This document shows, one piece after another, positions 1 to 6,934 of a stretch of 10,269 nt of DNA (position 1 is its first letter; each line of letters starts with the position of its first letter). This DNA is from an uncultured Oscillospiraceae bacterium. Its GTDB lineage: Bacteria; Bacillota; Clostridia; Oscillospirales; Oscillospiraceae. Both the position numbers and the translations under genes were made by a program. The DNA is taken from NCBI GenBank assembly GCA_934668285.1, contig CAKUNB010000053.1, positions 1 through 10,269 of the forward strand, written 5' to 3'. Under the pieces are notes generated by a model. That model saw only the letters and a program-made list of their open reading frames with translations. It was not told where the DNA came from and did no database searches.

Positions 1-2
1 GC

Positions 3-548
3 ACAGGACGGATGATGTCGCACATTGCCTTCCTGAAAATTCCGAATTACCACAAGCTCATTGCCCTGACCGACAGCGGCATGGTGCTGCGTCCGGACCT
101 CGCGCAGAAGAAGGAAATCGCGGAAAATGCCGTGGCGATTTTAAGCGCCATGGGCTATGACCACGTGAAAATCGGCGCGCTGGCCTCCGTTGAAAAGGTC
201 AACCCCAAAATGCAGGCGACGCTCGACGCGCAGGCGCTGGCCGAAATGAGCCGCGACGGCACGATCTCCGGCTGCACCATCGAAGGCCCCGTCAGCTACG
301 ACATTCTGATGGACAAGCGCTCAGCGGAGAAGAAGGGCTACACGGGCCACATTACCGGCGACGCGGACGTGATGCTGGTGCCGGATATGGACGCGGGCAA
401 CATTCTCGGCAAGGCGCTGGTCTGTTCCGCAGGCGCGCAGATGGCCGGAATCATCGTCGGCGCAAAGGTTCCCGTCGCGCTGACCTCCCGCGGGGCGCAT
501 GTGGAGGAGAAGTACCAGTCCATTCTCCTCGCGGCCTCGTGCGTGTAA
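3..548 (+). CDS. ptb: Phosphate butyryltransferase, 5' end missing
   Basis: This is the C-terminal 181 residues of a phosphate acetyl/butyryltransferase family protein. The enzyme exchanges CoA for phosphate on butyryl-CoA or a related acyl-CoA, giving the acyl-phosphate used by the next gene's kinase in the cytoplasm. The frame is open to the window edge, and the codons before the first ATG (T-G-R) continue into MMSHIAF, which matches the internal family pattern TGR-x-MSH-x-A. The gene therefore starts upstream and ATG 12 is not its start. Family members are about 300 residues, so roughly the first 120 are absent. The visible part has the family block with PDLAQKKEIAENAV, a GPVSYD segment, and a C-terminal segment containing PVALTSRG. 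The stop lies 12 bases before buk, and GAGGAGG sits in that gap. Substrate preference (butyryl, isobutyryl, other) cannot be read from the sequence. Confidence 0.88.
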   Translation, partial: TGRMMSHIAFLKIPNYHKLIALTDSGMVLRPDLAQKKEIAENAVAILSAMGYDHVKIGALASVEKVNPKMQATLDAQALAEMSRDGTISGCTIEGPVSYDILMDKRSAEKKGYTGHITGDADVMLVPDMDAGNILGKALVCSAGAQMAGIIVGAKVPVALTSRGAHVEEKYQSILLAASCV

Positions 549-560
549 GAGGAGGCGAAG

Positions 561-1640
561 ATGGAAAACGGAAAACTGATTTTAGTCATCAACCCCGGCT
601 CCACCTCAACGAAGGTCGCGGTGTTCCGCGACAAGGCCGAGCTTAGCTCCGAGACGCTGGAGCACTCGCAGGAGGAGCTTCGCAGATTTCCGGCGGTCGT
701 GGATCAGCTGGAATTCCGCAAGGAGGCCGTGCGCCGCTACATCGACGAGCGCGGCCTGCGCATCGGCGACTTTTCGGCGATTGCCGCGCGCGGCGGGGTC
801 ATCGGCGCACTGGAGAGCGGCGCATACCTCGTCGACGAGCTGTTTGCCCACGCGTCGAGAACCACTCATGTCCCGCATGCGGCCAACCTCGCCTCCGTCA
901 TCGGCTACGAGCTGGTCAAGGAGAGCGGCGCGGACATTCCGACCTTTGTCTACGACGCCGTCTGCGGTTGCGGCAAGCCGGAGGAGATTTTTACCCTCAC
1001 CGGCATGGCGGCAATGGAACGCCCGTTTCTGACGCACGTGCTCAACACCCGCGCCGTCAGCATCCGGCAGGCGGAGGAGGACGGCGTTCCTCTTGCGGAG
1101 ACGATCTATATCGTCGTGCACATGGGCGGCGGCGTGACCACCAACCTCGTCTGCGGCGGCAAAATCACGGATATTGTCGCCGACGACGAGGGCGGCTTCT
1201 CGCCGGAGCGCTCCGGCGGCGTGCCCTGCCGCAAGCTGGTGCGCATGTGCTATTCCGGCAAGTATACTGAGACCGAAATGCAGCGCATGCTCAAGGGCGA
1301 GGGCGGTATGCTCAGCTATCTGGGCACCAGCGACCTGCGCCGCGTCGAGGAAATGATCGCGGGCGGAAGCCGCCGCGCGGAAATCGTGTATCAGGCAATG
1401 GCCATGCAGCTTTCCAAGGATATCTGCTCGCTTGCCGCCGTGGTCTGCGGCAAGGTGGATAAAATCATCCTGACCGGCGGCCTTGCCTATTCCGAGAAGT
1501 TCACCGGCCTGCTGCGCGAGCGGACGGGCTTCCTCGCGCCGGTATCGGTCATTCCGGGCAGCATGGAAATGCAGGCATTGGCCTTCGGCGCGCTGCGCGT
1601 GCTCAACGGCGAAGAGGCCTACCATACCTTCCGCGGCTGA
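561..1640 (+). CDS. buk: Butyrate kinase family protein
   Basis: This is a 359-residue acetokinase-family enzyme expected to turn butyryl-phosphate (or another short acyl-phosphate) plus ADP into the acid plus ATP, the last step after the phosphotransacylase encoded just upstream. The N-terminal phosphate-binding signature NPGSTSTK is at residues 11-18. The second nucleotide-binding block reads HMGGGVTTNLV, followed by FSPERSGG and, near the C terminus, ILTGGLAYSEKF. Length matches typical Buk (about 355). The start is supported by GAGGAGG about 6 bases upstream. Some blocks depart from the clostridial butyrate kinases I know. The usual DPVVVDE-like stretch is replaced by DAVCGCG near residues 132-138, with two cysteines, and the GGGISVGAH-like block reads GGGVTTNLV. 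It is clearly a kinase of this family, but a different acyl substrate, such as a branched or hydroxylated acid, is possible. Confidence 0.88.
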   Translation: MENGKLILVINPGSTSTKVAVFRDKAELSSETLEHSQEELRRFPAVVDQLEFRKEAVRRYIDERGLRIGDFSAIAARGGVIGALESGAYLVDELFAHASRTTHVPHAANLASVIGYELVKESGADIPTFVYDAVCGCGKPEEIFTLTGMAAMERPFLTHVLNTRAVSIRQAEEDGVPLAETIYIVVHMGGGVTTNLVCGGKITDIVADDEGGFSPERSGGVPCRKLVRMCYSGKYTETEMQRMLKGEGGMLSYLGTSDLRRVEEMIAGGSRRAEIVYQAMAMQLSKDICSLAAVVCGKVDKIILTGGLAYSEKFTGLLRERTGFLAPVSVIPGSMEMQALAFGALRVLNGEEAYHTFRG

Positions 1641-1652
1641 ATCTGTACCCCT

Positions 1653-1669
1653 TGCCGCAGCGTGCGGCA
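1653..1669 (+). other. Small perfect hairpin between buk and the ABM gene
   Basis: TGCCGCA and TGCGGCA form a perfect 7-bp stem around a GCG loop in the 55-base gap, the widest gap inside this operon. An A-rich stretch rather than a T-run follows, so it does not look like a terminator. An mRNA processing or stabilising hairpin that uncouples ptb-buk from the following genes is possible; chance is also possible. Confidence 0.35.
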
Positions 1670-1695
1670 TCAAAAATAGAAAAGGAGAATGCGCA

Positions 1696-2001
1696 ATGAT
1701 CATCGGAAACGCAACCGTCGAAATCAAGGCTGACCGCCTTGCGGATTTCGAAAAGCTCTTCACCAGCACCTTCCAGCACACCTCGAAGGAGCCGGGCGTT
1801 CTGGAATACCGCTTCCACAGATCGCTCCAGAACCCCTGCAAGTACCTGATTTTTGAAAAGTACGTCGATCAGGCAGCGGTGGATTCGCACATGAATTCCG
1901 CGCCGAACCAGCAGTTCATCCGCGACGTGGACGAAATGCTGGCCTCCCCCTGCTACTGCGAGTACTACGAGGAACTCGTCAACGTCGATTCCTACCGGTA
2001 A
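1696..2001 (+). CDS. ABM-fold (antibiotic biosynthesis monooxygenase-like) small protein
   Basis: This small cytoplasmic protein of 101 residues has the size and pattern of the dimeric ferredoxin-like alpha+beta barrel (ABM) superfamily. That group includes YgiN-type quinol monooxygenases and the sugar-phosphate isomerase LsrG. Visible features are an opening strand ending in VEIKADR, a helix (ADFEKLF), the family-typical PGVLEYRFHRS strand, the KYLIFEKYVDQAA turn and the HMNSAPNQQF helix start. The start ATG 1696 is chosen because AAAGGAG lies 8 bases upstream and the protein then begins exactly at the domain. The reading frame is open further upstream, but that stretch overlaps buk and is high-GC shadow. 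The gene follows buk by 55 bases and precedes the metallo-hydrolase gene by 5, so it belongs to the operon. Family members have such varied activities that monooxygenase, isomerase or dehalogenase-like roles cannot be separated here. Confidence 0.8.
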   Translation: MIIGNATVEIKADRLADFEKLFTSTFQHTSKEPGVLEYRFHRSLQNPCKYLIFEKYVDQAAVDSHMNSAPNQQFIRDVDEMLASPCYCEYYEELVNVDSYR

Positions 2002-2006
2002 GAGCC

Positions 2007-2717
2007 ATGGCGCTTACGATAACTTGGCTCGGCCAGTCGGGCTATCTTCTGAATAACGGGCAGGGGACCTTAGCCGTTGACCCGTTCTGCGGCCGCCCGC
2101 GGCAGGGCATGCGGCGCATTTATGAGCCGGACGAGGCGCTGCGCGGCACGCATGTGGACATGGTAGCCTGCTCGCACCCGCACTGGGACCATTTCGACCC
2201 CTTTACCTATCGGGAATTCGTCATTCCAAAAACCTTCCTCGGCCCCTCGTCGTGCATCCGCGCCATGCAGGCGGACGAGACCATGCGCGCTATCGAAACG
2301 GTGACGCTCAACTGCGGCCAGACCTACGCTGCCAAGGGCTTTGAACTTACGGCTGTTCTGGCGGATCACGACAACGACAGCATCGGCATCGTGGTCAGAA
2401 GTGAGGGCGTGACCCTGTATTTTACCGGCGACACGATCTTCAGCTCCAACCTCCTGATGCGCAACTTTGGCATTCATCCGGATATCATCTGCGTCTGTAT
2501 CAACGGCAAGTACGGCAATATGCACTACGTCGAGGCGGCGCTCTACTGCGGCTTCCAGCACGCAAGGTACGCCATCCCCGCGCATCACGACATGATACAG
2601 AACAATACCGAGGATCCGGAGAGCTTTGCCTCGGCGCTCGGCACATATGCGCCGGAGACCAAAGGCCGGATTCTGGAGCGCGGCAGGGCCTACGATGTCC
2701 ATGCACTGATGGACTGA
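2007..2717 (+). CDS. UlaG-like metallo-beta-lactamase-fold hydrolase
   Basis: This 236-residue protein of the metallo-beta-lactamase fold most resembles the UlaG / UPF0173 branch (UlaG itself is an L-ascorbate-6-phosphate lactonase). It opens with the fold's first strands, ITWLGQSGYLL, followed by LAVDPF. The metal-binding block SHPHWDHFD gives H57-x-H59-x-D61-H62. H121 follows in ADHD, D142 in FTGDT, and the final histidines H193/H194 in IPAHHDM, so the full ligand set for a two-metal centre appears intact. At 236 residues it is much shorter than UlaG (about 350) and closer to the minimal UPF0173 hydrolases. The start ATG is 5 bases after the ABM stop, suggesting translational coupling. Neighbouring dehydrogenase and Dha-type kinase genes make hydrolysis of a sugar lactone or phosphorylated cyclic intermediate plausible, but that is inference from context. 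Confidence 0.82.
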   Translation: MALTITWLGQSGYLLNNGQGTLAVDPFCGRPRQGMRRIYEPDEALRGTHVDMVACSHPHWDHFDPFTYREFVIPKTFLGPSSCIRAMQADETMRAIETVTLNCGQTYAAKGFELTAVLADHDNDSIGIVVRSEGVTLYFTGDTIFSSNLLMRNFGIHPDIICVCINGKYGNMHYVEAALYCGFQHARYAIPAHHDMIQNNTEDPESFASALGTYAPETKGRILERGRAYDVHALMD

Positions 2718-2740
2718 CCGCGAAAGAGAGGAGAATACGC

Positions 2741-3613
2741 ATGAGAAACGGAAAAGCTGCGCTTGTCACAGGCTCAAGCACGGGCATCGGCGCAGGAATC
2801 GCGCGGTCGCTGGCCGCAGCGGGCTACGATGTGGCCCTGCACTGCAACAGCTCCCGCGCCAAGGCCGAGCAGCTGCAGCAGGAGCTTGCGCAATACGGCG
2901 TGAACACCTGCCTTTTGCAGGCAAATATCGCCGAGCCGGAGGTGCCGGAGCAGCTGGTTCAGAAAACCGTGGAGCAGCTCGGGCGGCTGGACGTGCTGGT
3001 CAATAATGCCGGCGTTACGGTGATTCAGCTCCCCGGCGAGATGTCCGCAGCCGCAATGGATCACCTGTACCATGTGGATTTCCGCGGCATGGTCCTCGGC
3101 GCGTCTGCTGCCGCCAAGTATATGAAGGAAAACGGCATCTACGGCAGCATCCTGTTCAATACCTCCGTCCGCTCCTTCAATGCGCACAGCAACGACGCCG
3201 TCTACGGCGGCATGAAGGCGGGCCTGAACCGCGTCATCGAGTCCTTTGCCGTCAATCTCGGCCGCTACGGCATCCGCGTGAACGGATTTTCGCCCGGCGT
3301 GATCAATGTCTCGTGCCCCGTGCCCGAGGACGAGCGCAAGAGCGCGTTCTATCGCAACACGCACAAATTCATCCCTCTGCGCCGCAACGGCTACGCCGAG
3401 GACATCGGCAATGCGGTCGTATTTCTGGCCTCCGAGCAGGCCTCGTACATCACCGGTCAGGTGCTTCGCATTGACGGCGGCCTTTCGGTCGTCGGTGCGC
3501 CGGAGCATCTGGTCGACCTGCTCGACGCGTTTGACGTCGACGACCTGACCCACTGCGACCGTGCCTATCTCGAGGCGATTGACGCGGAGATCAATCAAAA
3601 GAAAATGGACTAA
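2741..3613 (+). CDS. Short-chain dehydrogenase/reductase (SDR)
   Basis: This is a 290-residue classical SDR, an NAD(P)-dependent cytoplasmic oxidoreductase. The dinucleotide-binding motif TGSSTGIG is at residues 10-17, the NNAG motif at 88-91, catalytic Ser142 lies in NTSVRS, and the YGGMK motif supplies Tyr155 and Lys159. The segment after it, IRVNGFSPGVI, and the late ASYITGQVLRIDGG are also typical of FabG/glucose dehydrogenase-like members. About 35 residues beyond the usual end form an acidic tail that may be specific to this subgroup. ATG 2741 has GAGAGGAG just upstream and starts directly before the first strand. The gene lies 23 bases after the hydrolase and 13 before dhaL. The substrate cannot be assigned; given the neighbours, reduction or oxidation of a sugar, polyol or keto acid is more likely than fatty-acid synthesis. 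Confidence 0.88.
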   Translation: MRNGKAALVTGSSTGIGAGIARSLAAAGYDVALHCNSSRAKAEQLQQELAQYGVNTCLLQANIAEPEVPEQLVQKTVEQLGRLDVLVNNAGVTVIQLPGEMSAAAMDHLYHVDFRGMVLGASAAAKYMKENGIYGSILFNTSVRSFNAHSNDAVYGGMKAGLNRVIESFAVNLGRYGIRVNGFSPGVINVSCPVPEDERKSAFYRNTHKFIPLRRNGYAEDIGNAVVFLASEQASYITGQVLRIDGGLSVVGAPEHLVDLLDAFDVDDLTHCDRAYLEAIDAEINQKKMD

Positions 3614-3626
3614 AGGAGAATGAATC

Positions 3627-4253
3627 ATGGAAAACGTGAAACTTGTAGACATTCTGCGGGTCATTTCGAACGCAATGATCGAGGCAGAACCGAAGCTGAC
3701 GGAGTTTGACTCTGCGCTCGGCGACGGCGACTGCGGTATCGGCATGAAGACCGGCTTCACCGCCGTTCTCGAAGCGCTGCAGGGCTGCGACGGCGCCTCG
3801 GCGCAGGACGTGCTGAAAAAGACCGCAATGGCGCTGATTTCCGCCGTCGGCGGCACCTCCGGCGCAATCTACGGCACGGCGTTTATGAAAATGGCGAAGG
3901 CCGCAGGCGCGGTCAGCGAGTACACCCTGCCTGCCGTTGCCGATATTCTTGAGGCCGGCCTCAACGGCGCAAAGATGCGCGGCGAGGACACCAAGGTCGG
4001 CGACAAGACCCTTGTCGACGCGCTCGAGCCTGCCGTCTATGCCTTCAAGGAAAAGGCCGCTGCAGGCGCGGCGCTCAAGGAGTGCTGCGCCGCCGCGACC
4101 GTTGCCGCCAAGGCTGGTTCCGACGCTACCATCGATATGATCGCAAAGAAGGGCAGAGCCTCCTACCTCGGCGAGCGCTCCATCGGCCACCGCGACGCAG
4201 GCTCCTACGGCATTTACGTCATTGCGGATGCCGTGGAAAAATATGTCAGCTAA
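3627..4253 (+). CDS. dhaL: Dihydroxyacetone kinase L subunit (DAK2 domain)
   Basis: This 208-residue all-helical DAK2-domain protein is the nucleotide-binding half of a dihydroxyacetone-type kinase and matches the normal length of DhaL (about 210). Three aspartates that bind the magnesium-nucleotide complex are visible as D28, D33 and D35 in DSALGDGDCG. The GGTSGAIYGT loop and the C-terminal GRASYLGERSIGHRDAGSYG block (residues 176-195) follow the family plan. The metal motif GDGDCG is the form I associate with ATP-dependent kinases (eukaryotic DAK, TKFC), while the PTS-dependent E. coli DhaL has GDADHG. The usual GHVDPGA segment reads GHRDAGS here. The gene begins 13 bases after the dehydrogenase, with AAAGGAG overlapping that gene's stop, and sits directly before dhaK, the reverse of the E. 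coli K-L-M order. The true phosphoryl acceptor may be a ketose other than dihydroxyacetone. Confidence 0.9.
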   Translation: MENVKLVDILRVISNAMIEAEPKLTEFDSALGDGDCGIGMKTGFTAVLEALQGCDGASAQDVLKKTAMALISAVGGTSGAIYGTAFMKMAKAAGAVSEYTLPAVADILEAGLNGAKMRGEDTKVGDKTLVDALEPAVYAFKEKAAAGAALKECCAAATVAAKAGSDATIDMIAKKGRASYLGERSIGHRDAGSYGIYVIADAVEKYVS

Positions 4254-4280
4254 ACCATACATAAGAAAGGACGAAAAACA

Positions 4281-5276
4281 ATGAAAAAAGTCATCAACGC
4301 CCCCGAAAATGTAGTCAATGAAATGCTCGAAGGCCTTGTCGCTGCCAACCCCGACAAGCTGGTGCTGATCCCCGAGAAGCGCGTGATCCTCCGCAAGGAG
4401 AAGAAGGCGGCCGGTAAGGTTGCCGTCATCACCGGCTCCGGCTCCGGCCACGAGCCTGATCAGGTCTTCTATGTCGGCAAGGGCATGATGGACGCCGCCT
4501 GCGCAGGCCCCGTCTTTGCCGCTCCCACCGCAGACGCTATCTACGAGGCCGCAAAGGCCGTCGACACCGGCGCGGGTGTCGTCTTCATGGTGAAGAACTA
4601 CACCGGCGACCGCGGCCAGTTCGGCATGGCGGCTGAGATGTGCGAGATGGACGACATCAACGCCAAGATCGTCATTTCCGATGACGACGTCGCCGTCAAG
4701 GACAGCACCTTTACCGCCGGCCGCCGCGGCGTTGCGGGCGCGATTCTGAACTATAAGATCGTCTGCGCGAAGGCCGAGCAGGGCGCGGATATCGACGCCG
4801 TTGTGGAAATGGCGCACCGCGTCAACGCGAACACCCGCTCCATGGGCTTTGGCCTGACGAGCTGCACCACTCCGGCCAAGGGCGCTCCGACCTTCGAGCT
4901 TGGCGACGACGAGATGGAAGTCGGCGTCGGCCTGCACGGCGAGCCGGGCCGCGTCCGCACCAAGCTTCAGACTGCCGATGAGATCGTGACCTACATCACC
5001 AACGCCTGCATCGACGACCTGCCCTACAAGGCGGACGACGAGGTTGCCGTCATGATCAACGGCCTCGGCGGCACGCCGCTGATGGAGCAATACATTGCCT
5101 ATAACATCGTGGCCAAGATTCTTGCCGGAAAGGGCATCAAGGTCTACAAGAGCTACGTCAACGAGTACTGCACCTCCATCGATATGGCCGGTCTTTCCGT
5201 CTCCCTGCTGAAGCTGGACGACGAAATGAAGGAGCTGCTCGACTACCCCGTGGACATTCCTTACGCGATCTTCTGA
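4281..5276 (+). CDS. dhaK: Dihydroxyacetone kinase K subunit (DAK1 domain)
   Basis: This is the 331-residue substrate-binding half of a dihydroxyacetone-type kinase. In the family the substrate is held as a hemiaminal on a histidine, which here is His219 in VGLHGEPG. The N-terminal GSGSGHEP (residues 52-59, with His57), the YVGKGMMDAACAG block, KNYTGD with Asp110, and DDDVAV-DSTFTAGRRG are all present, so the active site looks complete. It is about 25 residues shorter than E. coli DhaK (356). AGAAAGGA lies before ATG 4281 and the gap to dhaL is 27 bases. No DhaM gene follows: a terminator comes 16 bases after the stop. With DhaL it should form a two-protein kinase phosphorylating dihydroxyacetone or a related C3-C5 ketose, feeding glycolysis. 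The positions DQVFY after GHEP differ from the usual PAHAGY, which could affect substrate choice. Confidence 0.9.
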   Translation: MKKVINAPENVVNEMLEGLVAANPDKLVLIPEKRVILRKEKKAAGKVAVITGSGSGHEPDQVFYVGKGMMDAACAGPVFAAPTADAIYEAAKAVDTGAGVVFMVKNYTGDRGQFGMAAEMCEMDDINAKIVISDDDVAVKDSTFTAGRRGVAGAILNYKIVCAKAEQGADIDAVVEMAHRVNANTRSMGFGLTSCTTPAKGAPTFELGDDEMEVGVGLHGEPGRVRTKLQTADEIVTYITNACIDDLPYKADDEVAVMINGLGGTPLMEQYIAYNIVAKILAGKGIKVYKSYVNEYCTSIDMAGLSVSLLKLDDEMKELLDYPVDIPYAIF

Positions 5277-5292
5277 TTTCTTTTCCCATAAA

Positions 5293-5331
5293 CGAAAAAC
5301 CATACCGGTGTTGGCCGGTATGGTTTTTTCG
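5293..5331 (+). terminator. Strong rho-independent terminator after dhaK
   Basis: CCATACCGG (5300-5308) and CCGGTATGG (5315-5323) pair perfectly around a 6-base loop. The stem is flanked by A5 on the left and T6 on the right, so A-T pairing can extend it further. It begins 16 bases past the dhaK stop. Because the left side is A-rich, it could also stop transcription from the opposite strand. It separates the catabolic operon from the surface-acylation cassette. Confidence 0.92.
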
Positions 5332-5362
5332 TCGAAAGGGAGCTGGATGACATATTTTTTTG

Positions 5363-5391
5363 TTGCAGGCGGGCGAGGAATGTGGTAAACT
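5363..5391 (+). promoter_or_regulatory. Predicted sigma-A type promoter for the dlt-like cassette
   Basis: TTGCAG at 5363-5368 and TAAACT at 5386-5391 are separated by exactly 17 bases. A TG dinucleotide one base before the -10 (5383-5384) makes an extended -10. A T-rich stretch lies just upstream (5355-5364). Transcription would start near 5398, giving a leader of about 40 bases ending at the GGAGGG ribosome site (5428-5433) of the ligase gene. No clear operator palindrome was seen around it, and there is no dltX-like small gene between the terminator and the ligase. Confidence 0.6.
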
Positions 5392-5439
5392 AGGCGGAGA
5401 TACGAAACCGTAACAGCTCAATCGAATGGAGGGCGTTTT

Positions 5440-6915
5440 ATGAATCCGGTTTTGGATTGCCTGCGTTCCACGGTGGCGCGCTTCCCGCAGCGCATTGCGG
5501 TTGCGGACGAGCATTGCACCTACAGCTTTTCCGAGCTTTGGCATACGGCGGCCTGCCTCGCCGCGAGAATCCCACAGCGCGGGCGCGGTGTCGGCGTGAT
5601 GGTCGAGCGCAATGCGCAGACAGCGGTACTGTTCCTCGCCGTAACGATCAGCGGGAACTACGATATTCCCATCGACCCCGCCCTCCCGCCCCACAAGCGC
5701 GACGTGATCATTGAGGACGCAGAGATCTCCGTAATGCTCGGCAGCGACGCAGTGCGTGCCCTCCTCGCGGACTACACCGGCGACTTTCTGACGCTTGCCG
5801 ATGCGGCAGGCGAGGAGCGCCCAATTCCGGAGGCTGAGGCAGATACGCCGCTTTACATGGTCTACACCTCCGGCTCCACCGGCAAGCCCAAGGGCGTTCT
5901 AAAGAGCCACGGCGCGGTGATGAGCTTTCTTGCGGCCTACACCGAGCGGTTCGACTTTTCCGAGCAGGACGTCATCGGCAACCAGACGCCGTTCTTCTTC
6001 GACGCGTCGGCGAAGGACTACTATCTCATGTTCTGCACCGGTGCGCGCTTAGAGGTCATCCCCTCGGAGCTGTTTTCGTTCCCCGTGCGGCTGATCGCCT
6101 ACCTCAACGAGCGGGGCGTGACGTTTATTTCGTGGGTGCCGACGGCGCTGTGCATCGTAACGCAGCTCAATACCTTTACGGAAATCCGCCCAACCACGCT
6201 GCGGCGCGTGTTCTTCATCGGCGAGGTCTTCCCGCGCAAGCAGCTGGACAACTGGCGCAGGGCGCTGCCGGAGCTGGAGTATGTGAATCTCTACGGCTCG
6301 TCCGAGCTTGCGGGCGCCTGCTGCTATTACCCGGTGACGGACACGCTGCCCGAGGGCGCGCCGCTGCCGATCGGCAGACCCTTCGGAAACTGCAAGATTC
6401 TCCTGATGGACGGCGGCGAGCCGGTAACGCAGCCGGGCAGGATCGGCGAAATTTATGTAGCCACCCCGGCGCTTGCGCTGTGCTACTACCATGATGCCGA
6501 GAAAACGAAGGCGGCCTTCTTCGACCTGACCTTCCCCGACGGCGTGACGCGCCGCACCTTCCGCACCGGCGATATGGCAAGCTATGATGAAAACGGCGAT
6601 CTGGTTTTCGCTGCGCGGCGGGATTACCAGATCAAGCATATGGGCCGCCGCATTGAGCTGGGCGAGATCGAGGCGGTCGCCGACACGCTGCCGGAGCTGC
6701 GCCGCTGCTGCTGCCTGTACCACGCGGAGAAAAAGCGCATCACGCTTTTCTGCGAGCTGACCGACGGCTGTGACTGGGACGGGCGGCATGTCCGCTCGGC
6801 GCTCAAGGGCCTGCTGTCGGACTACATGTTGCCCGCGCGGGTGACGGTGATGGAGCATCTACCCGTCAATGCCAACGGAAAAATCGACCGGCAGGCGCTC
6901 ACCGCCCTGCTGTAA
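5440..6915 (+). CDS. AMP-forming adenylation enzyme, DltA-like ligase
   Basis: This 491-residue ANL-superfamily enzyme is predicted to activate a carboxylic acid with ATP and load it onto the phosphopantetheine arm of the carrier protein encoded next. The motifs are in order: the phosphate loop YTSGSTGKPKG (residues 142-152), FFFDASAKDYY with Asp188, YGSSE, RTGD, GRRIELGEIE, and the C-terminal NANGKID whose Lys481 is the catalytic lysine. Length fits DltA (about 500). Asp188 sits where NRPS-type domains use an aspartate to bind an alpha-amino group, favouring an amino acid substrate. However, the A5 motif is LYGSSELAGACC rather than the TYGPTEATVA of known DltA proteins, so D-alanine is not assured. 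GGAGGG lies 6 bases before ATG 5440. It is the first gene of a four-gene cassette behind its own promoter. A small NRPS-like or siderophore role is less likely given the MBOAT partner. Confidence 0.85.
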   Translation: MNPVLDCLRSTVARFPQRIAVADEHCTYSFSELWHTAACLAARIPQRGRGVGVMVERNAQTAVLFLAVTISGNYDIPIDPALPPHKRDVIIEDAEISVMLGSDAVRALLADYTGDFLTLADAAGEERPIPEAEADTPLYMVYTSGSTGKPKGVLKSHGAVMSFLAAYTERFDFSEQDVIGNQTPFFFDASAKDYYLMFCTGARLEVIPSELFSFPVRLIAYLNERGVTFISWVPTALCIVTQLNTFTEIRPTTLRRVFFIGEVFPRKQLDNWRRALPELEYVNLYGSSELAGACCYYPVTDTLPEGAPLPIGRPFGNCKILLMDGGEPVTQPGRIGEIYVATPALALCYYHDAEKTKAAFFDLTFPDGVTRRTFRTGDMASYDENGDLVFAARRDYQIKHMGRRIELGEIEAVADTLPELRRCCCLYHAEKKRITLFCELTDGCDWDGRHVRSALKGLLSDYMLPARVTVMEHLPVNANGKIDRQALTALL

Positions 6916-6934
6916 CACGGAAAGGAAGATAACA

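Noticed and set aside
1652..1680. Possible internal promoter after buk (TTGCCG with an A-rich -10)
   Set aside because: No convincing TATAAT-like hexamer at a proper distance, and the TTGCCG is part of the hairpin stem.
1483..1695. Upstream extension of the ABM gene
   Set aside because: Overlaps the buk 3' end in another frame, translates to R/S/A-rich sequence, and a good ribosome site and domain start exist at 1696.
606..1841. Minus-strand open frame of 411 codons opposite buk and the ABM gene
   Set aside because: Shadow of buk: the translation is rich in A, H, D and R without domain pattern, and the plus-strand genes have clear motifs and ribosome sites.
2774..3856. Minus-strand open frame of 360 codons opposite the SDR gene
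   Set aside because: Opposes an SDR with complete catalytic motifs and has no family resemblance of its own.
3591..5303. Minus-strand open frame of 570 codons across dhaL and dhaK
   Set aside because: It lies fully opposite two clearly recognised kinase subunit genes, has low-complexity V/D/G/A-rich translation with no recognisable domain, and is explained by high GC and codon bias.
6869..6934. Longer start for the carrier protein
   Set aside because: The extension lies inside the ligase 3' end and makes the carrier too long; AAAGGAAG supports 6935.
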